Source: Aquabacterium sp. OR-4 (GTDB taxonomy: Bacteria > Pseudomonadota > Gammaproteobacteria > Burkholderiales > Burkholderiaceae_C). Taken from it: a stretch of 64,000 bases of DNA. Positions 52,327 through 61,822 of this stretch are shown here, one piece after another (positions within the stretch are counted from its first letter, which is position 1; the number at the start of each line of letters is the position of its first letter). Below the pieces are notes generated by a model that saw only the letters and a program-made list of their open reading frames with translations, had not been told where the DNA came from and ran no database searches. The stretch is taken from NCBI RefSeq assembly GCF_025290835.2, contig NZ_JAOCQD020000002.1, positions 1,674,001 to 1,738,000 on the forward strand, read 5' to 3'. Position numbers and translations under genes: made by a program.

Positions 52327-53168
52327 CACGGCGCCCCGGCGGCGGCGGCGCGCTGGCGCAGGCGCTCGTCGGTGGTCAATGCCACCTTGTCGCGCAGGTA
52401 CAGCGGCAAGGCCTGGTCGGCGTTGATCTGGGCGCCACGCGCCCAGGCCGCGCCGGCCAGGCGCAGCAGCGCACCGGCCCGGCCGCCAGCCCCCTGTGCG
52501 GCCGGCTGAGCCTGCGCGGGATGCTCGGCCGGCTCGATGCAGCGCACACCCTGCACCGGCAGGCGTGCACCGAACAGCCGCGGCGCGTTGCCGGCCACGC
52601 GCTGCGGCTGGGCCCGGGCCCAGCGCTCGGCCAGCGCGGCCTGGGTGTACAGCGCCGGGGCCTGCCGGGTGTGCCAGCCCTCGGCGGCGTCGAAGTGGTA
52701 CTCGGCGGCGTAGACCTCGTCCATGCGCGCATCCACCGCCACCCACCAGGCGCCGGTGCCGTCATCGGGCTGGCCTGCGCTGGCCTGCTCGGCGCGCGCC
52801 GACTCGGCCACGATCAGCAGGCTGTCGACCGGCAGCAGCGGCCGGTCGGCGCCGAAGCCCAGGCCCTGGGCCACCGCGCAGGCGGTGCGCAGGCCGGTGA
52901 AGGCACCGGGGCCGACGCCGAAGGCGATCGCGTCGAGCCCGGCCAGCGAGGTGCCGGCCTGGCGCAGCAGATCCATCACCACCGGCACCAGCCGCGCCGA
53001 GGCCTGGGCGCCGCCAGCCTCATGCTGCAGCCAGCGGCCTTGCGGCGTGCACAGGCCGACGGCCAGGCATTCGGTGGCCGTGTCCAGCGCCAGCAGGCAT
53101 GCCGCGGCCGCGCCGGGCGCACGGGCTGGCGGGCGGACTGGCAGGCTGGCGGGCGGGCGTTCGGTCAT
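52326..53168 (-). CDS. tsaB: tRNA threonylcarbamoyladenosine biosynthesis protein TsaB
   Basis: This 280-residue ASKHA-fold protein partners TsaD and TsaE in making t6A37 on tRNAs that read ANN codons. CLLALDTATECLAVGL, GLDAIAFGVGPGAFTGLRTA and VDARMDEVYAAEY are characteristic. The N-terminus has an Ala/Pro leader of about 20 residues before the fold. The product is longer than the typical 230 residues because of this leader and an insert near PAEHPAQAQPAAQ. It is coupled to rimI. Confidence 0.94.
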   Translation of the reverse strand: MTERPPASLPVRPPARAPGAAAACLLALDTATECLAVGLCTPQGRWLQHEAGGAQASARLVPVVMDLLRQAGTSLAGLDAIAFGVGPGAFTGLRTACAVAQGLGFGADRPLLPVDSLLIVAESARAEQASAGQPDDGTGAWWVAVDARMDEVYAAEYHFDAAEGWHTRQAPALYTQAALAERWARAQPQRVAGNAPRLFGARLPVQGVRCIEPAEHPAQAQPAAQGAGGRAGALLRLAGAAWARGAQINADQALPLYLRDKVALTTDERLRQRAAAAGAP

Positions 53169-53250
53169 GGCGGCGCGGCAGTGTAGCCGCGGGGCGGCGG
53201 GCGCCGCAGCCGGGCGCCCGGGCGCTGCCGCGGGGCGGCGCGGGCGCCGC

Positions 53251-54276
53251 TCAGAACGGGTTGTTGAGCGCGCGCGACTGCGCCTGGCTGCCGATCAGGC
53301 TGTGCGCCTGCGGGCCCAGGTGGATGCTGTCGGCCCACAGGTGGCTGGTGCTCGAGGCGCCGCTGACCAGCGTGCTGAGCGTGCACTGGGTGGCCACGGT
53401 GACCTGGGCGGCATCGCAGGCCGCCACGTCGGGCGAGGCCGGCGAGGCCAGGTAGCCGGAGGGCAGCTTGTAGACCGCGGCCACCACGTCATCGACCAGC
53501 ACCAGGCCGTAGTTGCGGCCGTCGTAGGCGGTGGCGTCGATGTTGGTGCGCAACTCGGCGTTGAAGTCGTAGGTCAGCTGCGACAGCAGGGCCTTGGCAT
53601 TCGGGCGCGAAAGCTGCTCGCTCACGGCATAGGGCGACAGGCCCAGGTCGGGCATCGTGAAGATCAGCGCGCGCGCGCCGGTCTTGAGGATGTCGTTGTT
53701 GACGCGCTCGGCCGCGGCCTTGCCGCGGCGCTTGGCCTCGGCGCGCGCACCGGCCTCGCCCATCAGGCCGCCCTTGACCTGGGCATACACCGCCAGCACG
53801 TCGTGCACGCCGATCATCATGGTGACCATGTCGCGCCGGCTCAGGCCGCCGCTGACTTCGGCCACCTGCTGGCGCAGGCCGGCCGCGGGGTCTTCCACGG
53901 TGGCGTTTTCCTTGGCCAGGATGAAGGCCTTGACCGTGGCATCGGTCGGATTGCATTCCTTGAACACGAAGCCGTACAGGCTGGCCACCGACTGCGCAAA
54001 GGTCGGCAGCGACAGGCACTTGCCGGTGCTGGTGGAACTGCGGTCGTTGATCGAGTACTTGTGGCCGTCGTGCTTGCCGCCGGTATCGGTGGCGTCGGCG
54101 ATCATGCTGCTCTCGTCACCCAGCACCACCAGGCGGTCGGGCTTGAACGACTCCACCTGCGAGGTGCCGCCACCGCAGCCAGCCACCAGGGCCGCGGCCA
54201 CGGCCAGCGCACCGGCGCCCCGCACACGGGTCAGCCAGTGCGGCAGGCGGCGGGTCAAATCACGCGAGAGACTCAT
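53251..54276 (-). CDS. SGNH/GDSL-like lipoprotein
   Basis: The 341-residue lipoprotein has signal peptide GAGALAVAAALVAG and lipid Cys34. It has an SGNH hydrolase layout: VVLGDESSM for block I (GDES instead of GDSL), MMIGVHDVL for block III (GVHD instead of GxND), and HLWADSIHLGPQAH for the Asp-His of block V. An esterase or lipase role is likely, though the altered blocks leave activity open. ATG 54276 has a GGA 6 nt before it; ATG 54282 is too close to it. It lies between tsaB and tsaC. Confidence 0.8.
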   Translation of the reverse strand: MSLSRDLTRRLPHWLTRVRGAGALAVAAALVAGCGGGTSQVESFKPDRLVVLGDESSMIADATDTGGKHDGHKYSINDRSSTSTGKCLSLPTFAQSVASLYGFVFKECNPTDATVKAFILAKENATVEDPAAGLRQQVAEVSGGLSRRDMVTMMIGVHDVLAVYAQVKGGLMGEAGARAEAKRRGKAAAERVNNDILKTGARALIFTMPDLGLSPYAVSEQLSRPNAKALLSQLTYDFNAELRTNIDATAYDGRNYGLVLVDDVVAAVYKLPSGYLASPASPDVAACDAAQVTVATQCTLSTLVSGASSTSHLWADSIHLGPQAHSLIGSQAQSRALNNPF

Positions 54277-54297
54277 CGACATTCCAGTTCAGCTTCA

Positions 54298-55353
54298 TCA
54301 GGCAACGGCGCCAGGCTGGCGGCCGTCATGGCCTGGGTCGGCAGCGGCGCGCCGCAGGCGGTCGCGCACGCCTTCCCAGGCCGGCAGATCGGGCGGTTGC
54401 TCGATCCAGATCTCGCGCACCGCAGGCACATCCAGCGCCCGCAGCACCGCAAACAGTTCATGGGCCACGGCGGCCGGGTCGGCGGGCATCGGCCGCCAAA
54501 GTCCGGACGCAGCCATGGCCTGGGGCCCGGCCACAGGCTGGCGGGAATATACCGCCACGCCCTCGGGCGCCTGCGGGCCGCAGGTGTCGGCCGTGCAAAG
54601 CGCGGCGGCCAGCGCCCGGCTCAGTGCCTCGGGCGCAAACAGCCGCACCCGCGCCGCCGGCGCGTAGTGCGAGGCCAGCGTGCCCGAGGCCCGCGGTGCG
54701 TCGGCATCGGGGGCCTGCAGCGGCTGGCCCAGCGCGGCCTCGAGGGCCTCGCGCGGCAGCGCGCCGGGGCGCAGCAGCACCGGGTGGCCGCGGCTCACAT
54801 CGACGATGGCCGATTCGATGCCGACATCGCAATCGCCACCGTCCAGCACCAGCAGCTCGGGCCCGAACTCGCTGGCCACATGCGCCGCGCAGGTCGGGCT
54901 GACCCGGCCGAACCGGTTGGCGCTGGGCGCCGAGACGCCGGGCACGCCGCGCGCCGCGGCGGCCCGCAGCAGCGCCTGGGCCACCGGGTGCGAGGGGCAG
55001 CGCAGGCCGATGCTGGCCTGCCCGCCCGCCGAGGCCGCGGCCACGCCGTCGCGGCGCGGCACGATCACGGTCACCGGCCCGGGCCAGAAGGCCGCCATCA
55101 GGCGCCGGGCCGCGGGCGGCAGCGCATCGGCAGCGAAAAACGCCGCGGCGGCGGCGTCGGCCACGTGCACGATCAGCGGATGGTCGGCCGGCCGGCCCTT
55201 GGCGGCAAAGATGCGCGCCACGGCGGCATCGTCGTCGGCGCGTGCGCCCAGGCCGTACACCGTCTCGGTGGGCAGGCCCACCAGCGCCCCGGCGGCCAGG
55301 CGCTCGGCGGCGGCGGCCAGGGCCGCGGGATCGTCGCCGCGCAGGATGCTCAT
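54298..55353 (-). CDS. tsaC: L-threonylcarbamoyladenylate synthase (Sua5/YrdC/YwlC)
   Basis: The 351-residue enzyme makes threonylcarbamoyl-AMP from Thr, bicarbonate and ATP for t6A synthesis. The YrdC domain (1 to about 200) has LVGLPTETVYGLGARADDDA, KGRPADHPLIVHV and SAPSANRFGRVSPTCAAHV. The C-terminal Sua5 domain (about 215-351) makes it the long form. ATG 55353 fits; another in-frame Met five codons earlier is not needed. It is separated from tsaB by the GDSL-like gene. Confidence 0.94.
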   Translation of the reverse strand: MSILRGDDPAALAAAAERLAAGALVGLPTETVYGLGARADDDAAVARIFAAKGRPADHPLIVHVADAAAAAFFAADALPPAARRLMAAFWPGPVTVIVPRRDGVAAASAGGQASIGLRCPSHPVAQALLRAAAARGVPGVSAPSANRFGRVSPTCAAHVASEFGPELLVLDGGDCDVGIESAIVDVSRGHPVLLRPGALPREALEAALGQPLQAPDADAPRASGTLASHYAPAARVRLFAPEALSRALAAALCTADTCGPQAPEGVAVYSRQPVAGPQAMAASGLWRPMPADPAAVAHELFAVLRALDVPAVREIWIEQPPDLPAWEGVRDRLRRAAADPGHDGRQPGAVA

Positions 55354-55393
55354 CGCCGGAGGTTTGATGGAGACGTGGCGCGGCGCCGCGCGC

Positions 55394-56590
55394 TCAGAAC
55401 GCCGGCAGGCCCAGCAGCGCCGCGGCCTGCGAGGCCACCGTGCGGGCCATGGCGGCGGTGTCGGCCGTGACGGTGAGGTGGCCCATCTTGCGGCCCGGGC
55501 GGGCGCTGGCCTTGCCGTACAGGTGCAGGTGCACGCCGGGCAGTGCCAGCACCTGGGCCCACGGCGGTGTGGCTTCGGCCGCATCGGCGCCCTGCGGAAA
55601 CCACAGGTCGCCCAGCAGGTTGAGCATCACCGCCGGCGAATGCTGGCGCGGCGCCACCAGCGGCAGGCCGGTGAGCGTGCGCACCTGCAGCTCGAACTGG
55701 CTCACGTCGCTGCCGTCCACCGACCAATGGCCCGAGTTGTGCGGACGCGGCGCCATCTCGTTGGCCACCAGCGAGACCCAGGTGCCGTCGGGGCCTGGCA
55801 GCGGGTCTTTCAGCACGAAGAACTCGACGCACAGCACGCCCACATAGCCCAGCGCCCGGGCCAGCGCGGCGGCGCAGTCGCTGGCCTGCTGCTGCAGCGC
55901 CGGCGCGACATCGGGTGCCGGCACCTGGGTCACGGCCAGGATGCCGTCGCGGTGCAGGTTCTGCTGCACCGGCAGCTGCACCACGTCGTCAAAGGCATTG
56001 CGCGCCACCACCACGCTGAGCTCCAGTGCCAGCGGCAGCATGGCCTCGAGCACGCAGGGCACCTGCCGCAGCTGGGCCCAGGCGGCGGCCAGCGCGGCGC
56101 GGTCGGCCACGCGCACCTGGCCCTTGCCGTCGTAGCCCAGGCGGGCGGTCTTCAGGATGCCGGGCAGCAGGCTGTCGGGCACGGCGGCCAGTTCGGCCTC
56201 GGTCTCGATGCGGGCATGCGGCGCGCACGGCACGCCGGCGCGGCGGAACAGCGCCTTTTCTTCGGCGCGGTCCTGGCAGATGGCCACGGCCTCGGCCGCC
56301 GGCGCCACCGGCCGGTGCGCACCCAGCGTCACCAGCGCGGCGGCGGGCACGTTCTCGAACTCGGTGGTGATCGCGGCGCTGCGCTGCATCAGCTGCGCCA
56401 GGCCCTGCTCGTCGAGGTAGCCGGTGTCGATGTGGTAGTGGGCCACCAGGCCGGCCGGCGAGGCCGGATCGGCATCGAGCACGGCGGTGAAATAGCCCAT
56501 CGCCTGCGCCGCCTGCACGAACATGCGGCCCAGCTGGCCGCCGCCCATCACGCCCAGCGTGGCGCCCGGAAGAATCGTCTTGCCGCTCAT
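55394..56590 (-). CDS. purK: 5-(carboxyamino)imidazole ribonucleotide synthase
   Basis: This 398-residue ATP-grasp enzyme carboxylates AIR to N5-CAIR in purine synthesis. [20 protein letters not shown] is the N-terminal loop, [11 protein letters not shown] the grasp motif, [20 protein letters not shown] the signature and [11 protein letters not shown] lies near the end. The length is normal. Its ATG overlaps the purE stop (ATGA), so purE-purK are translationally coupled. Confidence 0.97.
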   Translation of the reverse strand: MSGKTILPGATLGVMGGGQLGRMFVQAAQAMGYFTAVLDADPASPAGLVAHYHIDTGYLDEQGLAQLMQRSAAITTEFENVPAAALVTLGAHRPVAPAAEAVAICQDRAEEKALFRRAGVPCAPHARIETEAELAAVPDSLLPGILKTARLGYDGKGQVRVADRAALAAAWAQLRQVPCVLEAMLPLALELSVVVARNAFDDVVQLPVQQNLHRDGILAVTQVPAPDVAPALQQQASDCAAALARALGYVGVLCVEFFVLKDPLPGPDGTWVSLVANEMAPRPHNSGHWSVDGSDVSQFELQVRTLTGLPLVAPRQHSPAVMLNLLGDLWFPQGADAAEATPPWAQVLALPGVHLHLYGKASARPGRKMGHLTVTADTAAMARTVASQAAALLGLPAF

Positions 56591-57096
56591 TTGAGTTCTG
56601 CCGTCATGGCCTGGGCAGCGGCCGTCTGCGCCGCGCGGAAGGCCTCGAGCCGGCCGCGCAGCGCGGCATCGCCGGTGGCCAGCATGGCCACCGCAAACAG
56701 GGCCGCGTTCGCCGCGCCCGCCGCGCCGATGGCGAAGGTGGCCACCGGAATGCCCTTGGGCATCTGCACGATGGAGTGCAGCGAATCCACCCCCGACAGC
56801 GCCCGGCTCTGCACCGGCACGCCCAGCACCGGCACGGTGGTCTTGGCCGCCAGCATGCCCGGCAAGTGGGCCGCGCCACCGGCGCCGGCGATGATGGCGC
56901 GCAGCCCGCGACCGGCAGCGGCCTCGGCGTAGGCAAACATCTCGTCGGGCATGCGGTGGGCCGAGACCACGCGGCATTCATGCGGCACGCCGAAGTCGGC
57001 GAGAATCCGGGCCGCCTCGCGCATCGTCTCCCAGTCGCTGGACGATCCCATCAGCACGCCGATCACGGCGCTGGGGTTGTGGTGCTCAACTGACAA
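56587..57096 (-). CDS. purE: 5-(carboxyamino)imidazole ribonucleotide mutase
   Basis: The 169-residue PurE converts N5-CAIR to [38 protein letters not shown] with the catalytic histidine, and [19 protein letters not shown] are clear. TTG 57096 is chosen because GGAG lies 6 nt upstream and no ATG precedes the conserved MGSSSDW without removing the first strand. A TACAAT on the minus strand (57134-57129) could be its -10. It diverges from the thioredoxin gene. Confidence 0.95.
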   Translation of the reverse strand: MSVEHHNPSAVIGVLMGSSSDWETMREAARILADFGVPHECRVVSAHRMPDEMFAYAEAAAGRGLRAIIAGAGGAAHLPGMLAAKTTVPVLGVPVQSRALSGVDSLHSIVQMPKGIPVATFAIGAAGAANAALFAVAMLATGDAALRGRLEAFRAAQTAAAQAMTAELK

Positions 57097-57196
57097 GGGG
57101 TTCTCCGCAAGCGACGGCAAAACATTGAATTGTAGGCGGCCGCCCGCATCTGCCCGTGCCACGCGACTGTCAAAACCCCTGCAGGCCCAGCCCACC

Positions 57197-58150
57197 ATGA
57201 GCGACATCACGATCCAGAATTTCGAAACCGAGCTGATCCAGGCCTCGATGCAGCAGCCGGTGCTGCTCGACATCTGGGCGCCCTGGTGCCAGCCCTGCCG
57301 CACGCTGGGGCCCATCCTCGAGAAGCTGGAAACCGCCTACGAGGGCCGCTTCACGCTGGCCAAGCTCAACAGCGACGACCAGCCCGAGATCGCCAGCCAG
57401 CTGAGCCAGGCCTTCGGCGTGCGCTCGATCCCGTTTTGCGTGCTGTTTGCCAATGGCCAGCCGGTGGACGGCTTTGTAGGCGCGCTGCCCGAGGCGCAGA
57501 TCCGCGAGTTTCTCGACCGCCATGTGCCCAGCGCCGACGAGGTCGAGGCCGAGGTCGAGACCGCCGAGGCCGAAGCCCTGGAGGCCGAGGGCGACCTGCC
57601 GGCCGCGCTGGCCAAGCTGCAGCAGGCCGTGGCGGCGGACCCGGCCAACGACAGCGCGCGCTTCGACTACGTGAAGCTGCTGATCGAGACAGGCGATCTG
57701 GTGCTGGCGCGCCAGGCCTTCGAGCCGGTGGTCTCGAAGCTGCAGTTCGAGCCGCGCCTGGCCGCCCTGGGCCTGTGGCTGAGCGCCTGCGAGAAGGCGC
57801 CCGTGGCGCGCAGCCCGCAGGCCCTGGCCGCGGCCATCGAGGCCAACCGCCGCGACTTCGACGCCCGCTACGAGCTGGCCCAGCTGCTGATGGCGGTGGG
57901 CCGCTTCACCGACGCGATGGACGCGCTGCTCGAGATCATCATGCGCGACAAGGCCTGGCACGACGAGCTGGCGCGCAAGACCTATGTGGCCATCCTCGAG
58001 CTGATGACCAAGCCGGTGCCCAAGGCCGCGCCGGGGCAGGACGCCGCCAAGGCCAAGGGCACGCTCGAGCTCACCGGCAAGGCGGCGGTGACGCCGTCCG
58101 ACCCGGTGATCGACCAGTACCGTCGCAAGCTCAGCATGGCGCTGTTCTGA
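57197..58150 (+). CDS. Thioredoxin-TPR protein (CnoX/YbbN-like)
   Basis: In this 317-residue protein, residues 1 to about 110 are a thioredoxin fold with active site W30-CQPC and the cis-Pro loop SIPFCVLF. Residues from about 115 form a Glu-rich linker, then a helical TPR-like domain ending KLSMALF. The layout equals CnoX/YbbN, a chaperone that guards proteins from oxidation. E. coli CnoX lacks the first cysteine, whereas this one keeps CxxC and may be redox-active. It diverges from purE and precedes yajC by 157 nt. Confidence 0.92.
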   Translation: MSDITIQNFETELIQASMQQPVLLDIWAPWCQPCRTLGPILEKLETAYEGRFTLAKLNSDDQPEIASQLSQAFGVRSIPFCVLFANGQPVDGFVGALPEAQIREFLDRHVPSADEVEAEVETAEAEALEAEGDLPAALAKLQQAVAADPANDSARFDYVKLLIETGDLVLARQAFEPVVSKLQFEPRLAALGLWLSACEKAPVARSPQALAAAIEANRRDFDARYELAQLLMAVGRFTDAMDALLEIIMRDKAWHDELARKTYVAILELMTKPVPKAAPGQDAAKAKGTLELTGKAAVTPSDPVIDQYRRKLSMALF

Positions 58151-58307
58151 ACGCCATGCGCCCGTGCGCCCGGCCGGGTGCCGGGCGCCGCCGCAGCGCC
58201 CCTCGCATCGGGCGTCACCGCGCGCACCTAAAATGGGCGGTTTGCCCGCATCCCAAGGCGTTGCCTCCAGGCAGCGCACGACCTGACCTTCAGTAGGAAC
58301 CTCTCAC

Positions 58308-58634
58308 ATGTTCATTTCCAACGCATTCGCCCAGACCGCCCCGGCCGCCGGTGTTGGTGACGGCGGCACCATGCAGCTGGTCATCATGGTCGGCATGTTC
58401 GCCGTGCTGTACTTCGTGATGATCCGCCCGCAGATGAAGCGCCAGAAGGAGCACCGCGCCATGATCGAGGCGCTGGCCAAGGGCGACGAGGTGGTCACCT
58501 CGGGCGGTCTGGTGGGCCGCGTGACCAAGCTCGACGACAACCACCTGCGCCTTGAAGTCGCCAGCGGCGTCGAGCTGCAGCTGCAGCGCAGCGCCGTGGT
58601 GCAGGTGCTGCCCAAGGGCACCTACGGCAAGTAA
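58308..58634 (+). CDS. yajC: Sec translocon accessory protein YajC
   Basis: The 108-residue single-pass membrane protein has helix LVIMVGMFAVLYFVMIRPQ, then MKRQKEHRAMIEALAKGDEV and VTSGGLVGRVTKLDD, the YajC signature. An AGGA lies 9 nt before the ATG. It heads the yajC-secD-secF set; queA and tgt, its frequent upstream partners, are missing. A TAAAAT at about 58228 could be the promoter -10. Confidence 0.96.
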   Translation: MFISNAFAQTAPAAGVGDGGTMQLVIMVGMFAVLYFVMIRPQMKRQKEHRAMIEALAKGDEVVTSGGLVGRVTKLDDNHLRLEVASGVELQLQRSAVVQVLPKGTYGK

Positions 58635-58772
58635 GCCCCAGCGGCTTGTGAGGCACGGCCGCCGGTGCCCCCCGCACCACGGCCGCCAGATGCACCCCGC
58701 CCGCGGGGTGAACCGCCCGGCGCCGCAGCCACCTGCCCAGCAGGGCCTGCCACCGGGTCGAGGATCGCGACG

Positions 58773-60692
58773 ATGAACCGTTACCCCTGGTGGAAATACG
58801 CCCTGCTGGCCCTGACGCTGGTGATCGGGCTGGTCTACACGCTGCCCAACTTCTTCGGCGAGGCGCCGGCCGTGCAGGTGTCTTCGGCCAAGGCCACGCT
58901 GAAGGTCGAGGCGGCGCTGGTGCCGCGCATCGAGCAGGCGATCAAGACCGCCGGGCTGACGGCCGACTTCGTGCAGCTGGAAGGCACCTCGGTCAAGGCG
59001 CGCTTTGGCAGCACCGACGACCAGATCAAGGCCAAGGACGCGATCGCCAAGGCGCTGAACCCCGATGCCGCCGACCCCGGCTACATCGTCGCGCTCAACC
59101 TGCTGAGCCGCACGCCCACCTGGCTGAGCCGCCTGCACGCGATGCCCATGTTCCTGGGCCTTGACCTGCGCGGCGGCGTGCACTTCCTGATGCAGGTGGA
59201 CATGAAGGCCGCGCTGCTGAAGAAGGCCGACAGCGTGGTGGGCGACGCCCGCACGCTGCTGCGCGACAAGAACGTGCGCCATGCCGGCATCGCCCGCGAC
59301 GGCCAGACGGTGACGGTGCGCCTGCGCGACGCGGCCACCGCCCAGCAGGCGGCCAATGTGCTGTCCGACCAGCTGCCCGACTGGCAGTGGACGCCGGCCC
59401 CCGACGGCAGCGACGTCAAGCTCACCGGCGCGCTCAAGCCCCCGGCCGCCAAGGCGGTGCAGGACGCGGCCATCAAGCAGAACATCACCACGCTGCACAA
59501 CCGCATCAACGAGCTGGGCACCAACGAGCCGGTGATCCAGCAGCAGGGCGCCGACCGCGTGGTGGTGCAGCTGCCCGGCGTGCAGGACACGGCCCGCGCC
59601 AAGGACATCATCGGCCGCACCGCCACGCTGGAGGTGCGCATGGTCAACAGCAGCACCGAGGCGCTGGATGCGCTGCGCGGCGCCGGCCCGGTGCCCTTTG
59701 GCAGCGAGCGCTACCTCGAGCGTGACGGCACGCCGATCATCGTCTTCCGCCAGGTCGTGCTGACCGGCGAGAACCTCACCGACGCCCAGTCGGGCTTCGA
59801 CTCGGGCACCAGCGGCGAGCCGGCCGTGCACCTGACGCTCGATGCCAAGGGCGCGCGCATCTTCCGCGATGTCACGCGCGACAACATCGGCAAGCGCATG
59901 GCCATCCTGCTGTTCGAGAAGGGCAAGGGCGAGGTCGTCACCGCGCCGGTGATCCGCAGCGAGATCGGCGGCGGCCGCGTGCAGATCTCGGGCCGCATGA
60001 CCACCCAGGAAGCCAGCGACACCGCGCTGCTGCTGCGCGCCGGCTCGCTGGCCGCGCCGATGGAGATCATCGAAGAGCGCACCATCGGCCCGACGCTGGG
60101 CGCCGAGAACATCCAGATGGGCTTTGCCAGCGTGGCCTACGGCTTCGCCGCCATCGCGGTGTTCATGTGCGGCTACTACCTGCTGTTCGGCGTGATCAGC
60201 ACGCTGGCGCTCGGCTTCAACCTGCTGCTGCTGGTGGCCGTGCTGTCGATGCTGCAGGCCACGCTCACGCTGCCGGGCATCGCCGCCATCGCCCTGACGC
60301 TGGGCATGGCCATCGACGCCAACGTGCTGATCAACGAGCGCGTGCGCGAGGAGCTGCGCAACGGCGCCTCGCCCCAGGCGGCCATCCATGCCGGCTACGA
60401 ACGCGCGTTCGCCACCATCCTCGACAGCAACATCACCACGCTGATCGCCGGCCTGGCGCTGCTGGCCTTCGGTTCGGGCTTCGTGCGCGGCTTTGCCGTG
60501 GTGCACTGCCTGGGCATCCTGACCAGCATGTTCTCGGCAGTGATGTTCTCGCGCGGCCTGGTCAACCTCTGGTACGGCCGCCAGAAGAAGCTCAAGAGCG
60601 TGTCGATCGGCCAGGTGTGGCGCCCGGCCGCGGTGGCCGGCTCCGCCTTGACGCCCGACAACACCGACGCCGACCCGGCCCCCAAGGCCTGA
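58773..60692 (+). CDS. secD: Protein translocase subunit SecD
   Basis: This 639-residue RND-type inner-membrane protein uses the proton-motive force to help pull proteins through SecYEG. It begins MNRYPWWKYALLALTLVIGL (TM1), then the large periplasmic P1 domain. FLGLDLRGGVHFLMQVDMK, the C-terminal five-helix bundle with GMAIDANVLINERVREEL (the D519-type aspartate region), and ATILDSNITTLIAGLALLAF follow. An AGGA lies 8 nt upstream of the ATG. SecF follows after 19 nt. Confidence 0.97.
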   Translation: MNRYPWWKYALLALTLVIGLVYTLPNFFGEAPAVQVSSAKATLKVEAALVPRIEQAIKTAGLTADFVQLEGTSVKARFGSTDDQIKAKDAIAKALNPDAADPGYIVALNLLSRTPTWLSRLHAMPMFLGLDLRGGVHFLMQVDMKAALLKKADSVVGDARTLLRDKNVRHAGIARDGQTVTVRLRDAATAQQAANVLSDQLPDWQWTPAPDGSDVKLTGALKPPAAKAVQDAAIKQNITTLHNRINELGTNEPVIQQQGADRVVVQLPGVQDTARAKDIIGRTATLEVRMVNSSTEALDALRGAGPVPFGSERYLERDGTPIIVFRQVVLTGENLTDAQSGFDSGTSGEPAVHLTLDAKGARIFRDVTRDNIGKRMAILLFEKGKGEVVTAPVIRSEIGGGRVQISGRMTTQEASDTALLLRAGSLAAPMEIIEERTIGPTLGAENIQMGFASVAYGFAAIAVFMCGYYLLFGVISTLALGFNLLLLVAVLSMLQATLTLPGIAAIALTLGMAIDANVLINERVREELRNGASPQAAIHAGYERAFATILDSNITTLIAGLALLAFGSGFVRGFAVVHCLGILTSMFSAVMFSRGLVNLWYGRQKKLKSVSIGQVWRPAAVAGSALTPDNTDADPAPKA

Positions 60693-60711
60693 GCGCGACA
60701 GGAGCACGACC

Positions 60712-61767
60712 ATGGAATTTTTCCGCATCCGCCGCGACATCCCGTTCATGCGGCATGCGCTGGTGTTCAACATCATCAGCTTCGTCACCTTTGCCGCGGC
60801 GGTGTTCTTCCTGCTCACCCGCGGCCTGCACCTGTCGATCGAGTTCAAGGGCGGCACGGTGCTGGAGGTCGAGTACACCCAGGCCGCCAACCTCGAGAAG
60901 GTGCGCAGCACCGTCGAGGCGCTCAAGCTCGGCGAGGTACAGGTGCAGAACTTCGGCACCTCGCACGATGTGCTGGTGCGCATGCCGGTCAGCGGCGAGG
61001 CCAAGGCCGGCGAGCAGGCCGCCACCGCCACGCGGGCCTTCGAGGCCCTGTGCAAGGCCGAAGGCGGCAGCGTGGGCACCAAGGCCTACACCACGGCCCA
61101 GGGCGAGCAGGTCAGCCGGCCCTCGTGTGCCGTGGCCGCCGGCACCGAGCCGCTGAAGCTCTCGCGCACCGAATTCGTCGGCCCGGCCGTGGGCTCGGAA
61201 CTGGCCACTGACGGCGCCATGGCGCTGGCCGTGGTGGTGATCGGCATCATGGTCTACCTGGCCATCCGCTTCGAATGGAAGTTCGCGGTGGCGGCGATCA
61301 TCGCCAACCTGCACGACGTGATCATCATCCTGGGCTTCTTCGCCTACTTCCAGTGGGAGTTCTCGCTGGCCGTGCTGGCGGCGGTGCTGGCGGTGCTGGG
61401 CTACTCGGTCAACGAGTCGGTGGTCATCTTCGACCGCATCCGCGAAGCCTTCCGCAAGTACCGCAAGCTCAACACCGCGCAGGTCATCGACCACGCCATC
61501 ACCAGCACCATCAGCCGCACCGTCATCACCCACGGCTCGACCCAGCTGATGGTGTTGTCGATGCTGCTGTTCGGCGGCCCGACGCTGCACTACTTTGCCG
61601 TGGCCCTGACCATCGGCATCCTGTTCGGCATCTACTCGTCGGTGTTCGTGGCCGCGGCCATCGCGATGTGGCTGGGCGTCAAGCGGGAAGACCTCATCAG
61701 CAAGGGAGGGGGCGCCGGTACAAAGGAACACGATCCCAACGACCCGAATGCAGGGGCGGTGGTCTAG
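60712..61767 (+). CDS. secF: Protein translocase subunit SecF
   Basis: The 351-residue partner of SecD begins MEFFRIRRDIPFMRHALVFN; the periplasmic part has IEFKGGTVLEVEYTQ. The bundle has ANLHDVIIILGFFAYFQWEF, VLGYSVNESVVIFDRIREAF and TSTISRTVITHGSTQLMVLS. An AGGAG lies 7 nt upstream. Unusual: the periplasmic domain carries an extra stretch of about 35-40 residues with two cysteines (EALCKAEGG ... RPSCAVAAG), which makes it longer than common SecF proteins and could form a disulfide. Confidence 0.96.
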   Translation: MEFFRIRRDIPFMRHALVFNIISFVTFAAAVFFLLTRGLHLSIEFKGGTVLEVEYTQAANLEKVRSTVEALKLGEVQVQNFGTSHDVLVRMPVSGEAKAGEQAATATRAFEALCKAEGGSVGTKAYTTAQGEQVSRPSCAVAAGTEPLKLSRTEFVGPAVGSELATDGAMALAVVVIGIMVYLAIRFEWKFAVAAIIANLHDVIIILGFFAYFQWEFSLAVLAAVLAVLGYSVNESVVIFDRIREAFRKYRKLNTAQVIDHAITSTISRTVITHGSTQLMVLSMLLFGGPTLHYFAVALTIGILFGIYSSVFVAAAIAMWLGVKREDLISKGGGAGTKEHDPNDPNAGAVV

Positions 61768-61822
61768 TCCTGGTATAGAGTAAGGCGTCATTTCTGAGTC
61801 TCCCGAAGTCCTGCCTTCCACC

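Noticed and set aside
57144..57170. TTGACA on the minus strand near 57168 as the -35 of purE
   Set aside because: It is more than 30 bp from the TACAAT -10 candidate, so the two cannot form one promoter.
58290..61082. Minus-strand frame of 930 codons opposite yajC-secD
   Set aside because: Antisense of secure Sec genes, low-complexity His/Gln/Val composition.
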